A DNA stretch of 6,559 bases from Lachnospiraceae bacterium (GCA_024684155.1 JAIKXK010000360.1:1-6559); one strand, 5' to 3'. Positions 1 through 6,559 are shown, numbered from the stretch's first letter. Numbers and translations are program-made. Notes: generated from the sequence alone by a model not told the origin.

Positions 1-579
1 GACTGGAAGACAGCTGCTATGGTTCGTTTAATGAAAGTTATGACCGAAGGCAAAAAGGACGCAAAGGGTACTTCTTTCATGGAAGATTACACTTACAACC
101 TTGTTCCTGGAAAAGAAGGAATCTTACAGGCTCATATGTTAGAGGTTTGCCCTACTATTTCTGATGGCCCTATCGGAATTAAGGTTTGTCCTTTATCTAT
201 GGGTGACAGAGAAGATCCTGCTCGTTTGGTATTTACAGCTAAAGAAGGTCCTGCTATTGCTACTTCTTTAATTGACTTAGGTGATAGATTCCGTCTTATC
301 ATCAATGAAGTTGATGTAAAAAAGACAGAAAAGCCTATGCCTAAGCTTCCAGTTGCTACTGCCTTCTGGACTCCTAAGCCAAACCTTCAGACAGGTGCTG
401 AAAGCTGGATTTATGCAGGTGGTGCTCATCATACAGCATTTACCTATGATTTATCTACAGAACAGATGGCTGACTGGGCTGCTGCTATGGGCATCGAAGT
501 TGTTTACATTGATGCGGATACAACCATTCGTGGATTAAGAAACGAATTACGTTGGAACGAAATCGCTTTTCGTAAATAG
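1..579 (+). CDS. araA: L-arabinose isomerase, C-terminal part (5' end outside window)
   Basis: AraA converts L-arabinose to L-ribulose in the cytoplasm, the first step of bacterial arabinose use, with a divalent metal (usually Mn2+). The frame is open from base 1, so the gene is cut by the window edge. The 192 visible residues match, as I remember it, roughly the last 40% of the about 500-residue E. coli enzyme, beginning at its DWKTAA segment. Seen directly: the MEDYTY motif (Glu at 82-84) and the HMLEVCP motif (His at 133-135), which hold two of the four known metal ligands, and the GGAHH motif (His codons at 427-432), which holds a third. The fourth, Glu306 in E. coli, should lie just upstream of the window. 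DPARL, GPAIATSLIDLGDRFR and a C-terminal LRWNE segment also fit the family. The first in-frame ATG (base 19) is internal, not the start. The stop codon overlaps the ribosome site of the next gene. The fragment looks intact and functional. Confidence 0.97.
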   Translation, partial: DWKTAAMVRLMKVMTEGKKDAKGTSFMEDYTYNLVPGKEGILQAHMLEVCPTISDGPIGIKVCPLSMGDREDPARLVFTAKEGPAIATSLIDLGDRFRLIINEVDVKKTEKPMPKLPVATAFWTPKPNLQTGAESWIYAGGAHHTAFTYDLSTEQMADWAAAMGIEVVYIDADTTIRGLRNELRWNEIAFRK

Positions 580-588
580 GAGGATACT

Positions 589-2193
589 ATGAGCGCAGAT
601 AAATCTACTATTAAATCCTGGATTGCTGATGCAGACACCTATCTTGGTATTGAATTTGGTTCTACACGAATCAAAGCTGTTTTAATTGGCAAAGACTTCT
701 CTCCTATTGCTCAGGGAAACCATGACTGGGAGAATCGTCTGGAAGATGGCATTTGGACTTATACCTTAGATGATGTATGGCAGGGAATCCAGCATGCTTA
801 TTCAGAGTTAAAAAAGGATGTCTCAGAAAAATATGATGAGACCCTATCTAATATAGGAGGTATCGGTATCTCTGCCATGATGCACGGATATCTTGCCTTT
901 GATAAAGATGATAATCTCTTAGTACCTTTCCGTACCTGGAGAAATACCATCACAGGTCCAGCTTCAGAGGAATTAACAAAGTTATTTAATTTCGCTATTC
1001 CTCAGCGTTGGAGCATTGCTCATTTATATCAGGCTATTTTAAACAAGGAAGAGCACGTATCAGATATTTGTTACCTTGCTACCTTAGATGCCTATGTTCA
1101 CTGGATGTTAACTGGTGAAAAAGTGACTGGTATTGGTGATGCAGCAGGAATGTTCCCAATTGATTCAAAGACTCTTGACTATGATGCTGACCTATTGAAA
1201 AAATTTGACAACCACGTCTCCTCTTATGGATTTTCATGGAATCTAAAAGATATCCTTCCAAAGGTACTTCCTGCCGGAACCCCCGCAGGTGTACTTACCT
1301 CAGAAGGTGCCCTTCGTTTAGATCCCAGCGGTGACCTTCGTGCGGGAATCTCTCTCTGCCCGCCGGAGGGTGATGCCGGTACAGGAATGGTAGCAACCAA
1401 TTCTGTAAAGGTCCGCACAGGTAATGTTTCCGCCGGAACAAGTGTATTTGCCATGGTGGTTTTAGAACACTCTTTGAAAAAAGCACATTCTGAAATCGAC
1501 ATGGTTACTACCCCTTCCGGAGAAGCTGTAGCAATGGTTCATTGCAACAACTGTACTTCAGACTTAAATGCCTGGGTAAATATCTTTGATGAATTTGCCA
1601 CGCTTTCTGGAAATAAATTAGATAAAAATGAATTATACGGATTACTTTATAACAAAGCCCTAGAAGGTGACTCAGATTGTGGCGGATTACTCGCTTACAA
1701 CTACTTCTCAGGTGAACACATTACAGGACTAAGTGAAGGCCGTCCTATGTTTGTTCGTCATCCTGATGATAACTTTACCTTAGCTAACTTTATGAGAACC
1801 CATCTTTATACCTCCCTTGGTGCACTAAAGACCGGGCTTGATATTCTCTTCAAAGAAGAAAAAATTCAGGCTGATATGTTACTTGGTCATGGTGGATTCT
1901 TTAAAACAAAGGGTGTTGGTCAAAAGATTATGGCTGATGCTACTGGCTTACAGGTAAAGGTTATGGAAACTGCTGGCGAAGGTGGCGCCTGGGGATGTGC
2001 AATCCTTGCTGCCTATGCCGCAAATAATAAAGATAATGAAGCTCTATGTGACTACTTAGATAACAAAGTATTCAAAGACTCAGAAGGCTCCATTTTAGAT
2101 CCTGATCCAAAGGATGTTGCCGGATTTGATAAATTTATGAAACGCTACTCTGCTGGTCTTGCAATTGAAAAAGCTGCAGTAGAAAGCATCTAA
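589..2193 (+). CDS. araK: FGGY-family L-ribulokinase, clostridial AraK type
   Basis: Predicted to phosphorylate L-ribulose with ATP to L-ribulose 5-phosphate in the cytoplasm. The 534 residues have the FGGY sugar-kinase layout. An N-terminal phosphate loop, GIEFGSTRIK, lies near residues 20-29. An MHG motif sits at 98-100 and FRTWRN at 114-119. A GDAGTG segment carries the likely catalytic base, Asp262. The adenosine-binding region has GHGGFF (433-438) and GEGGAWG (463-469). The sequence does not resemble E. coli AraB closely. It fits the non-orthologous ribulokinase AraK described in Clostridium acetobutylicum (recalled, not searched). Its place between araA and araD supports ribulose as substrate; automatic annotation might call it xylulokinase. 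The phosphate loop has Glu22 where most FGGY kinases have Asp. The ATG at 589 follows AGGAGG (578-583) by 5 nt, and that site overlaps the araA stop, suggesting translational coupling. Family membership is near certain; the exact substrate rests on context. Confidence 0.88.
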   Translation: MSADKSTIKSWIADADTYLGIEFGSTRIKAVLIGKDFSPIAQGNHDWENRLEDGIWTYTLDDVWQGIQHAYSELKKDVSEKYDETLSNIGGIGISAMMHGYLAFDKDDNLLVPFRTWRNTITGPASEELTKLFNFAIPQRWSIAHLYQAILNKEEHVSDICYLATLDAYVHWMLTGEKVTGIGDAAGMFPIDSKTLDYDADLLKKFDNHVSSYGFSWNLKDILPKVLPAGTPAGVLTSEGALRLDPSGDLRAGISLCPPEGDAGTGMVATNSVKVRTGNVSAGTSVFAMVVLEHSLKKAHSEIDMVTTPSGEAVAMVHCNNCTSDLNAWVNIFDEFATLSGNKLDKNELYGLLYNKALEGDSDCGGLLAYNYFSGEHITGLSEGRPMFVRHPDDNFTLANFMRTHLYTSLGALKTGLDILFKEEKIQADMLLGHGGFFKTKGVGQKIMADATGLQVKVMETAGEGGAWGCAILAAYAANNKDNEALCDYLDNKVFKDSEGSILDPDPKDVAGFDKFMKRYSAGLAIEKAAVESI

Positions 2194-2198
2194 GGAGG
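2192..2198 (+). promoter_or_regulatory. ribosome binding site that sets the TTG start of araD
   Basis: AAGGAGG begins inside the TAA stop codon of the kinase gene and ends 7 nt before TTG at 2206-2208. No ATG lies nearby in the araD frame before codon 14. The protein from this TTG aligns with the E. coli AraD N-terminus (MLEDLKRQV against MLEKLKEQV), so the TTG start is well supported. Confidence 0.85.
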
Positions 2199-2205
2199 AA
2201 AAGTT

Positions 2206-2910
2206 TTGTTAGAAAAATTAAAAGAACAGGTTTATCTTGCAAATATGGAATTACCTAAGCGTAATTTAGTAACTTATACCTGGGGAAATGTTTCAGGCAT
2301 TGACCGCGAAAGCGGATACTTTGTAATCAAACCAAGTGGTGTTGATTACGAAAAATTAACTCCAGAAGATATGGTAGTTATGGATTTGGAAGGAAATCGC
2401 ATAGAAGGAAAATTAAATCCTTCTTCTGACACTCCTACTCACCTTGAACTATACAAAGCTTTCCCTACCATTGGTGGAATTGTTCATACTCATAGCCCTC
2501 ATGCTACAGCCTGGGCTCAGGCAGGTCGTGGAATTCCCTGCTATGGAACTACTCACGCTGATTACTTCTATGGAGAGATTCCTTGTGCAAGAAATCTTAC
2601 TCCTGAAGAAATTGAAGAAGCCTATGAAAAAAACACTGGTCTTTCTATTATTGAGACCTTCAGGGAAAAGGATTTAAATCCTGATTACGTTCCTGGCGTA
2701 CTTTGCAAAAACCACGGACCTTTTACCTGGGGAAAAGATGCAGATAATGCTGTATACAATGCAGTTGTACTTGAGGAAGTAGCAAAAATGAACCTTATGA
2801 CAGAGATTTTAAATCCTAAGGCTGACAACACTACTCCACAGTCTATGCAGGACAAACACTTCATGCGTAAGCATGGTCCAAACGCTTACTATGGCCAAGG
2901 TGACCATTAG
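2206..2910 (+). CDS. araD: L-ribulose-5-phosphate 4-epimerase
   Basis: AraD inverts C4 of L-ribulose 5-phosphate by a retro-aldol/aldol mechanism, giving D-xylulose 5-phosphate, the last arabinose-specific step. It is a zinc enzyme of the class II aldolase/adducin fold in the cytoplasm. The 234-residue length is close to the 231 of E. coli AraD, and similarity runs end to end. Seen directly: TWGNVS (25-30), KPSGVDY (42-48), SSDTPTH with Asp75, the HTH metal motif (His94 and His96), THADYFYG with Asp119, NHGPF with His170, and the C-terminal AYYGQ with Tyr228/Tyr229. These match the E. coli ligands Asp76, His95, His97 and His171 and the catalytic Asp120 and Tyr229. Translation starts at TTG, 12 nt after the kinase stop and behind a strong ribosome site, so the two genes are probably co-transcribed and coupled. 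All key residues are present. A fuculose-phosphate aldolase is unlikely given the near-complete match to AraD motifs and the operon context. Confidence 0.97.
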   Translation: MLEKLKEQVYLANMELPKRNLVTYTWGNVSGIDRESGYFVIKPSGVDYEKLTPEDMVVMDLEGNRIEGKLNPSSDTPTHLELYKAFPTIGGIVHTHSPHATAWAQAGRGIPCYGTTHADYFYGEIPCARNLTPEEIEEAYEKNTGLSIIETFREKDLNPDYVPGVLCKNHGPFTWGKDADNAVYNAVVLEEVAKMNLMTEILNPKADNTTPQSMQDKHFMRKHGPNAYYGQGDH

Positions 2911-2948
2911 TTTATATAAGAATTAAGATGTAAAGAAAGGATAGTAAA

Positions 2949-3602
2949 ATGAAATTTTTTATCGACACAGCCAACGTTGACGAAATCAGAAAAGCAAATG
3001 ATATGGGAGTAATCTGTGGTGTTACCACAAACCCTTCTTTAATTGCAAAGGAAGGCAGAGACTTCAATGAAGTTATCAAAGAAATTACTTCTATCGTAGA
3101 TGGTCCTATTTCAGGAGAAGTAAAAGCTACTACTCAGGACGCTGAAGGCATGATTAAGGAAGGTCGCGAAATCGCTGCCATCCATCCAAATATGATTGTT
3201 AAGATTCCTATGACCGTTGAAGGTTTAAAGGCAACAAAGGTTTTAGCTTCAGAAGGAATCAAAACTAACGTAACATTAATCTTCTCTGCTAACCAGGCAC
3301 TTTTAGCCGCACGTGCTGGTGCAACATATGTTTCTCCTTTTTTAGGCAGATTGGATGACATCAATGTTCGTGGTACTGATTTAATCTCAGAAATCGCTGA
3401 AATCTTTGCTGTAGCTGGAATCGAAACAGAAATCATCGCAGCTTCTGTTCGTAATACCATCCACGTTACAGACTGTGCTCTTGCAGGTGCTGATATCGCT
3501 ACTGTTCCTTACAAGGTAATTGAACAGATGACAAAGCATCCTTTAACAGATCAGGGAATTGAAAAATTCGTTGCTGATTACAAAGCTGTATTTGGAGAAT
3601 AA
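2949..3602 (+). CDS. tal: small transaldolase (TalC/FSA-like family)
   Basis: Transaldolase moves a dihydroxyacetone unit between sugar phosphates (sedoheptulose 7-phosphate plus glyceraldehyde 3-phosphate to erythrose 4-phosphate plus fructose 6-phosphate). This is needed to recycle the xylulose 5-phosphate made by the upstream genes. The 217 residues are full length for the small, single-domain subfamily, a TIM barrel. Seen directly: FFIDTAN with Asp6, GVTTNPSLIAKEG (24-36), the Schiff-base lysine Lys85 in IVKIPMT, TNVTLIFS (106-113), SPFLGR (129-134) and AASVRN. By hand alignment with E. coli FsaA, its Gln59 is Glu here (Glu57) and its Tyr131 is Phe (Phe131). Both favour true transaldolase over fructose-6-phosphate aldolase. 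The gene starts 38 nt after araD. Its ribosome site, AAAGGA (2936-2941), is weaker than those of the two genes before it and lies 7 nt from the ATG. It is probably the last gene of the operon, since a terminator follows 21 nt downstream. Confidence 0.94.
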   Translation: MKFFIDTANVDEIRKANDMGVICGVTTNPSLIAKEGRDFNEVIKEITSIVDGPISGEVKATTQDAEGMIKEGREIAAIHPNMIVKIPMTVEGLKATKVLASEGIKTNVTLIFSANQALLAARAGATYVSPFLGRLDDINVRGTDLISEIAEIFAVAGIETEIIAASVRNTIHVTDCALAGADIATVPYKVIEQMTKHPLTDQGIEKFVADYKAVFGE

Positions 3603-3623
3603 TATCTCTAGTACTATAAACAC

Positions 3624-3671
3624 ACAAAAATACAAGGCCTTGGAAATAAATCCCAGGCCTTGTATTTTTGT
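3624..3671. terminator. bidirectional intrinsic terminator between convergent operons
   Basis: The arms at 3624-3640 (ACAAAAATACAAGGCCT) and 3655-3671 are perfect 17-bp reverse complements. They enclose a 14-nt spacer in which GGA/TCC can add three more pairs after one mismatch. The GC-rich part (AAGGCCT) is near the loop and the A/T-rich part is at the base, so each strand's transcript ends its hairpin in a U-rich run (UAUUUUUGU). It starts 21 nt past the tal stop and, on the other strand, 34 nt past the permease stop. This placement suits termination of both operons. Few unpaired U residues follow the full stem, so the outer A-U pairs probably act as the U-tract rather than as stem. Confidence 0.88.
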
Positions 3672-3705
3672 TATGAAGAGAAAAGTAAGAATGTAATTGT
3701 CTGTT

Positions 3706-5928
3706 TTATAGAGATCCCTCATCAAAGTTTTCTTTTATAAAGTCAGGGTACTGGCCTCTTATAAATGTAAAACTATATGCATCATCTATGTCATAACATG
3801 TGATGGATATATCTAATAATTGCTCATATTTCGCACGATTATCCCAATGGGTATATAAATATGTTTGGTCCACTGGCACCATCTGATCTAATACCTGTTG
3901 CATTTCATCTGCATCCAAAACATTGTAGTAATCCACATCTTCATTCGTAATTGTGGTTTCAGTCTTACTCCAATCCGAAGGACAAATCCATCCTGAAATT
4001 GACATATCCTGAATCTCTTCTGCATTCGGACCATCCATCATTATTCTGTCGTAAATATCATATTTTTCTAAGAAAGCAATGGTATTTGAAAAACTTTCAT
4101 ATATTGGATAGGTAATACTAAATTCTTTATTATAATCATGATATTCAGATTCAATTGTATTTTCTGAAGAATTCCAATATGCTAACTGCCCAAGTACCTT
4201 TTCCCTCTTTACAAAAGAGAAATTATACTGTTTTAAATCCGTTTTATAAGCTTCAATAAATTCATCCACTTCTTCTTTGGATAAGTTAACCGAATTATTT
4301 CCATTAATATACATGAACTCATTTCCATCGCAGTAATTTCTCAATTGATCCAAATTGGAAAACTCAAAAGCAACATCTTTATACTCATCACTACCAAGTA
4401 CTGCATTCATTGCATCATCATTTGCTGTAAATGGAATACATCCAGTACGGTAAACTATTTTTCCATTTTTCAAGCGATACATAAAATGAACTGTATAGGT
4501 TTCGGCTGAATTTGCAATATCCTTTGCCTCAACGCCTTCTGGAAGTTTATCATACTCTCCTTTGTCTAGTGCACATTTTGTATTCATTCCTATTTCTGCC
4601 ACCTTTGCAACGGCATCATAATCAGTTAAATGCATATACTCTCTTGCATAATATGCAGCAGTAGTATCTGTGATATAATTTCCATTTAAAATATAATTGC
4701 TAACCGTTTCATTTTCACAAGCCATAGCACAATCTACTACTTCACTTTTGTCTGGAATATATTCATCGTATCCAATCCAGTCATATTTCATTCCAAAGCA
4801 AATCAGTAGCGCTATTACACCAAATAATGGAATCTGCCATGCCTTTTTCTTAAATGCCTTAATATCTACAGCATATACAATTTCCATAATACAACAGACA
4901 ATAAGTGCACCTAAGAACACTCCAATTACTAAAGGTAAATTTCCTTTTGTAGGAGAATCTACTCCCCAGAAAATAAGGAGTAAAAATCCACTCCAGATTC
5001 CTGCAATAACGGAAGTCGTAATTTTCACTAACAACTCCACAATTGGAAATACAATCGGACGACCTGCATATTCCGCTTTTCTTTTATTATAAGAAACATA
5101 AGCCAAAGCAAAGGCTACTAAAGCTATTAACAGATTTTTCCCCATACAAGGCAAAAGCGTTGCCCCATAGTTTGCACTTCCTGTAAATCCAGTAATTGCA
5201 ATAATCTGATTATAAATTGGAGATGAAATCATATTCACCACATTTGTTAGTAAATAACTATTTACTCCATTCCAGGTAGAATAAGTACAAAAGAATTCAC
5301 TGGCAATAAACCCTATTGTGAGTCTGCCGACTAATTCTATCAATAGGAAAAACACTGACATTAATACAGAAATCAAAGTATTTCCTGTAACAGTCTGAGC
5401 CAATACGCAAATAGAAAATACTGACAAAAAATAAATAAAACACTCTACAAAAGAGCATAAAGCATTTTGTAATAAGAGTACTGGTTGTCCTACATAAAAT
5501 ATGCTAATCAGATACATGCAGATATAGGAAAGACCCATAATCATCAAATAAATGAAAATTCCATTGAGATAAACCTGAAGAAAATATCTCATCTTTTTTA
5601 CCGGCTGACTCAAGTAAAAATCCACTGTCTTTTCTTTATATAAATAATTGTAGGAATTTAATCCAATTAATAACGCAAAAATAGTTGCTCCAAAAATGGT
5701 TACAGAACTTCCTCTTCCAATACATATACTGATTGCATGCATTAGATTGTATTTTTGCTGTACAGCATTCCCCATGAACTCCTGTTGAATGTTATGAAGT
5801 GATAACACATAAATCAATAAATATCCCAAAAAGGATATTAATGCTAATAGAGATATAAGCCATGTCCTGTTTTTCATCAGGGCCTTTTGCGTCGACATTC
5901 TAGCCTTGGATGATGTTTTTAATGTCAT
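3706..5928 (-). CDS. ABC-2-like exporter permease with large C-terminal extracytoplasmic domain
   Basis: Membrane subunit of an ABC transporter, paired with the ATPase encoded just upstream; the substrate is unknown. From the chosen ATG it has 740 residues. Hydrophobic segments lie near 23-43, 73-91, 123-146, 158-179, 183-205, 263-280, 303-323, 331-353 and 366-380, about nine helices. Positive charge between segments 2 and 3 (YKEK, VKKMR), after segment 6 (NKRK) and after segment 8 (KAFKKK) puts those loops inside. An odd helix count then places residues 381-740 outside. That domain is acidic and aromatic-rich, has seven cysteines and no motif I can name. The first half fits ABC-2-type permeases; the tail is not part of the usual fold. 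The ATG at 5928 is chosen because GGAGG lies 9 nt upstream. A GTG at 5949 and an ATG at 5898, the latter directly after the ATPase stop, are alternatives. The gene overlaps the ATPase gene by 29 nt, implying coupling. Confidence 0.85.
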   Translation of the reverse strand: MTLKTSSKARMSTQKALMKNRTWLISLLALISFLGYLLIYVLSLHNIQQEFMGNAVQQKYNLMHAISICIGRGSSVTIFGATIFALLIGLNSYNYLYKEKTVDFYLSQPVKKMRYFLQVYLNGIFIYLMIMGLSYICMYLISIFYVGQPVLLLQNALCSFVECFIYFLSVFSICVLAQTVTGNTLISVLMSVFFLLIELVGRLTIGFIASEFFCTYSTWNGVNSYLLTNVVNMISSPIYNQIIAITGFTGSANYGATLLPCMGKNLLIALVAFALAYVSYNKRKAEYAGRPIVFPIVELLVKITTSVIAGIWSGFLLLIFWGVDSPTKGNLPLVIGVFLGALIVCCIMEIVYAVDIKAFKKKAWQIPLFGVIALLICFGMKYDWIGYDEYIPDKSEVVDCAMACENETVSNYILNGNYITDTTAAYYAREYMHLTDYDAVAKVAEIGMNTKCALDKGEYDKLPEGVEAKDIANSAETYTVHFMYRLKNGKIVYRTGCIPFTANDDAMNAVLGSDEYKDVAFEFSNLDQLRNYCDGNEFMYINGNNSVNLSKEEVDEFIEAYKTDLKQYNFSFVKREKVLGQLAYWNSSENTIESEYHDYNKEFSITYPIYESFSNTIAFLEKYDIYDRIMMDGPNAEEIQDMSISGWICPSDWSKTETTITNEDVDYYNVLDADEMQQVLDQMVPVDQTYLYTHWDNRAKYEQLLDISITCYDIDDAYSFTFIRGQYPDFIKENFDEGSL

Positions 5929-6559
5929 AGCCAACCACCTCCGTTTCACTGATAAATATTTCCTCTAAAGTTAAAGGTAAAGTTTCAAGTAAAATCGTAT
6001 TTACATGCTCATAACACATTTCAAGTTCTGCTACTGACATACGAACTGTATATGAGTGTACCTTTCCTCTTTGCTCATGAATTAAAATATTCATGGCACT
6101 CTCCGCTTTTCTTTGATCCTCCACACTTTTATAAACAACCTGTACCTTTTGGATGTTTAACTTCATATCTGATAGATCTCTTGATAATAAAACTCCTCCT
6201 TTATGAATCAATCCCACATGATCACAAATATCCTCTAATTCACGAAGATTGTGAGATGTCAAAACAGGTGTTAATCCTCTTTCATCCATTTCTTTTGCAA
6301 ACAGCATTTTAGCGGCTTGTCGCATTACCGGATCCAAGCCGTCAAAAGTTTCATCACAGAATAAATATTTTGTATTTGCAGCAATCCCTAAAAGGATGGC
6401 TAGCTGCTTTCTCATACCCTTTGAAAAAGTAGCAATTTTTCTACTACCAGAAAGATTGAAATTCTGAAGTAGATACTGAAATTTGTCCTCATCAAATTTC
6501 TTATATACAGATGCATAATATCTCATCATTTCATTTGCCGTTGCATTTGGAAAATAATA
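5900..6559 (-). CDS. ABC transporter ATP-binding subunit (5' end outside window)
   Basis: Cytoplasmic ATPase that should power the permease encoded downstream. The frame is open to the window edge, so only the C-terminal 219 residues are seen; the Walker A loop lies outside. Visible in order: a YYFPNATANEMMRYYA segment at the edge, as found after the Q-loop of exporter ATPases; an ABC signature of the form FSKGMRKQ; Walker B LFCDET with Asp at 6353-6355 and catalytic Glu at 6350-6352; D-loop GLDP; and the switch histidine in LTSHNLRELE (6251-6253). A C-terminal extension of about 90 residues (KLNIQKVQVVYKS onward) ends in a LTLEEIFI segment, as is common in ABC-2 exporter ATPases. The motif set suggests an active enzyme. 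Walker B is followed by Thr-Phe instead of the usual Pro-Thr. The ATG at 6529 is internal. Resemblance to YtrB-type ATPases of Firmicutes is my impression only; no substrate can be assigned. Confidence 0.93.
   Translation of the reverse strand, partial: YYFPNATANEMMRYYASVYKKFDEDKFQYLLQNFNLSGSRKIATFSKGMRKQLAILLGIAANTKYLFCDETFDGLDPVMRQAAKMLFAKEMDERGLTPVLTSHNLRELEDICDHVGLIHKGGVLLSRDLSDMKLNIQKVQVVYKSVEDQRKAESAMNILIHEQRGKVHSYTVRMSVAELEMCYEHVNTILLETLPLTLEEIFISETEVVGYDIKNIIQG
5938..5942 (-). promoter_or_regulatory. ribosome binding site that sets the permease start, inside the ATPase gene
   Basis: On the minus strand GGAGG, continuing GGAGGTGG, lies within the last codons of the ATPase gene, 9 nt before ATG at 5928-5926. 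It is the best ribosome site near the permease N-terminus. The GTG at 5949 precedes it, and the ATG at 5898 has only a weak AAGG upstream. The start at 5928 is therefore preferred. Confidence 0.75.

Noticed and set aside
1224..1502. 92-codon open frame on the minus strand within the kinase gene
   Set aside because: Antisense shadow of a well-supported FGGY kinase; low-complexity Pro/Arg-rich translation with no family resemblance.
2928..2933. Start-stop pair ATG-TAA between araD and tal, as a possible minimal upstream ORF
   Set aside because: Chance occurrence is likely in A/T-rich sequence, and no ribosome site precedes it at a suitable distance.
3134..3460. 108-codon open frame on the minus strand within tal
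   Set aside because: Antisense to a complete, conserved transaldolase; no ribosome site or motif supports it.
3624..3671. Inverted repeat as a mobile-element end or operator
   Set aside because: There is only one hairpin copy, no transposase gene or target duplication is seen, and its position between two stop codons with U-tracts fits a terminator.
3543..3725. 60-codon open frame on the minus strand spanning the terminator
   Set aside because: It runs through the terminator hairpin and the 3' end of tal; its hydrophobic look comes from A/T-rich intergenic sequence.
4697..5092. 131-codon open frame on the plus strand
   Set aside because: It lies wholly antisense to the membrane part of the permease gene; its composition is what the complement of hydrophobic codons gives, and it has no recognisable domain.
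5929..5949. GTG at 5949 as the permease start, adding seven residues
   Set aside because: The strong GGAGG site lies downstream of this GTG and upstream of ATG 5928, so the ATG is the better start.

Overview
The window holds two convergent gene sets, apparently from a moderately low-GC Gram-positive gut-type Firmicute. The organism is most likely a Clostridia member, perhaps Lachnospiraceae. This rests on strong AGGAGG-type ribosome sites, A/T-rich codon choice, the clostridial type of ribulokinase, and an ABC ATPase/permease pair of a type common in that group. It is an inference from reading, not from a search.

Bases 1-3602 (plus strand) are the distal part of an L-arabinose catabolic operon in the order araA (cut at its 5' end), a clostridial-type ribulokinase (araK), araD, and a small transaldolase (tal). 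The first three genes are nearly contiguous (9 and 12 nt gaps); tal follows araD after 38 nt. The steps are L-arabinose to L-ribulose (AraA), to L-ribulose 5-phosphate (AraK), to D-xylulose 5-phosphate (AraD). Transaldolase then works in the non-oxidative pentose phosphate pathway that carries this product into glycolysis. No transporter, regulator, transketolase or promoter of the operon lies in the window.

Bases 3603-3705 separate the two convergent units. They contain a perfect 17-bp inverted repeat with U-tracts on both strands, best read as one bidirectional terminator.

Bases 3706-6559 (minus strand) carry the end of an ABC exporter operon: an ATP-binding subunit (5' end beyond the window) overlapping a 740-residue permease. 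The permease appears to have about nine membrane segments followed by a roughly 360-residue domain predicted to lie outside the cell. The substrate is unknown. The arrangement resembles the small exporter operons of Firmicutes that often have a GntR-type regulator, but any such regulator would lie outside the window.

Most of the window is a well-understood sugar pathway. The least explained element is the permease with its large C-terminal domain. I see no CRISPR array, RNA gene, insertion sequence or phage gene, and no convincing evidence of a wholly new system.
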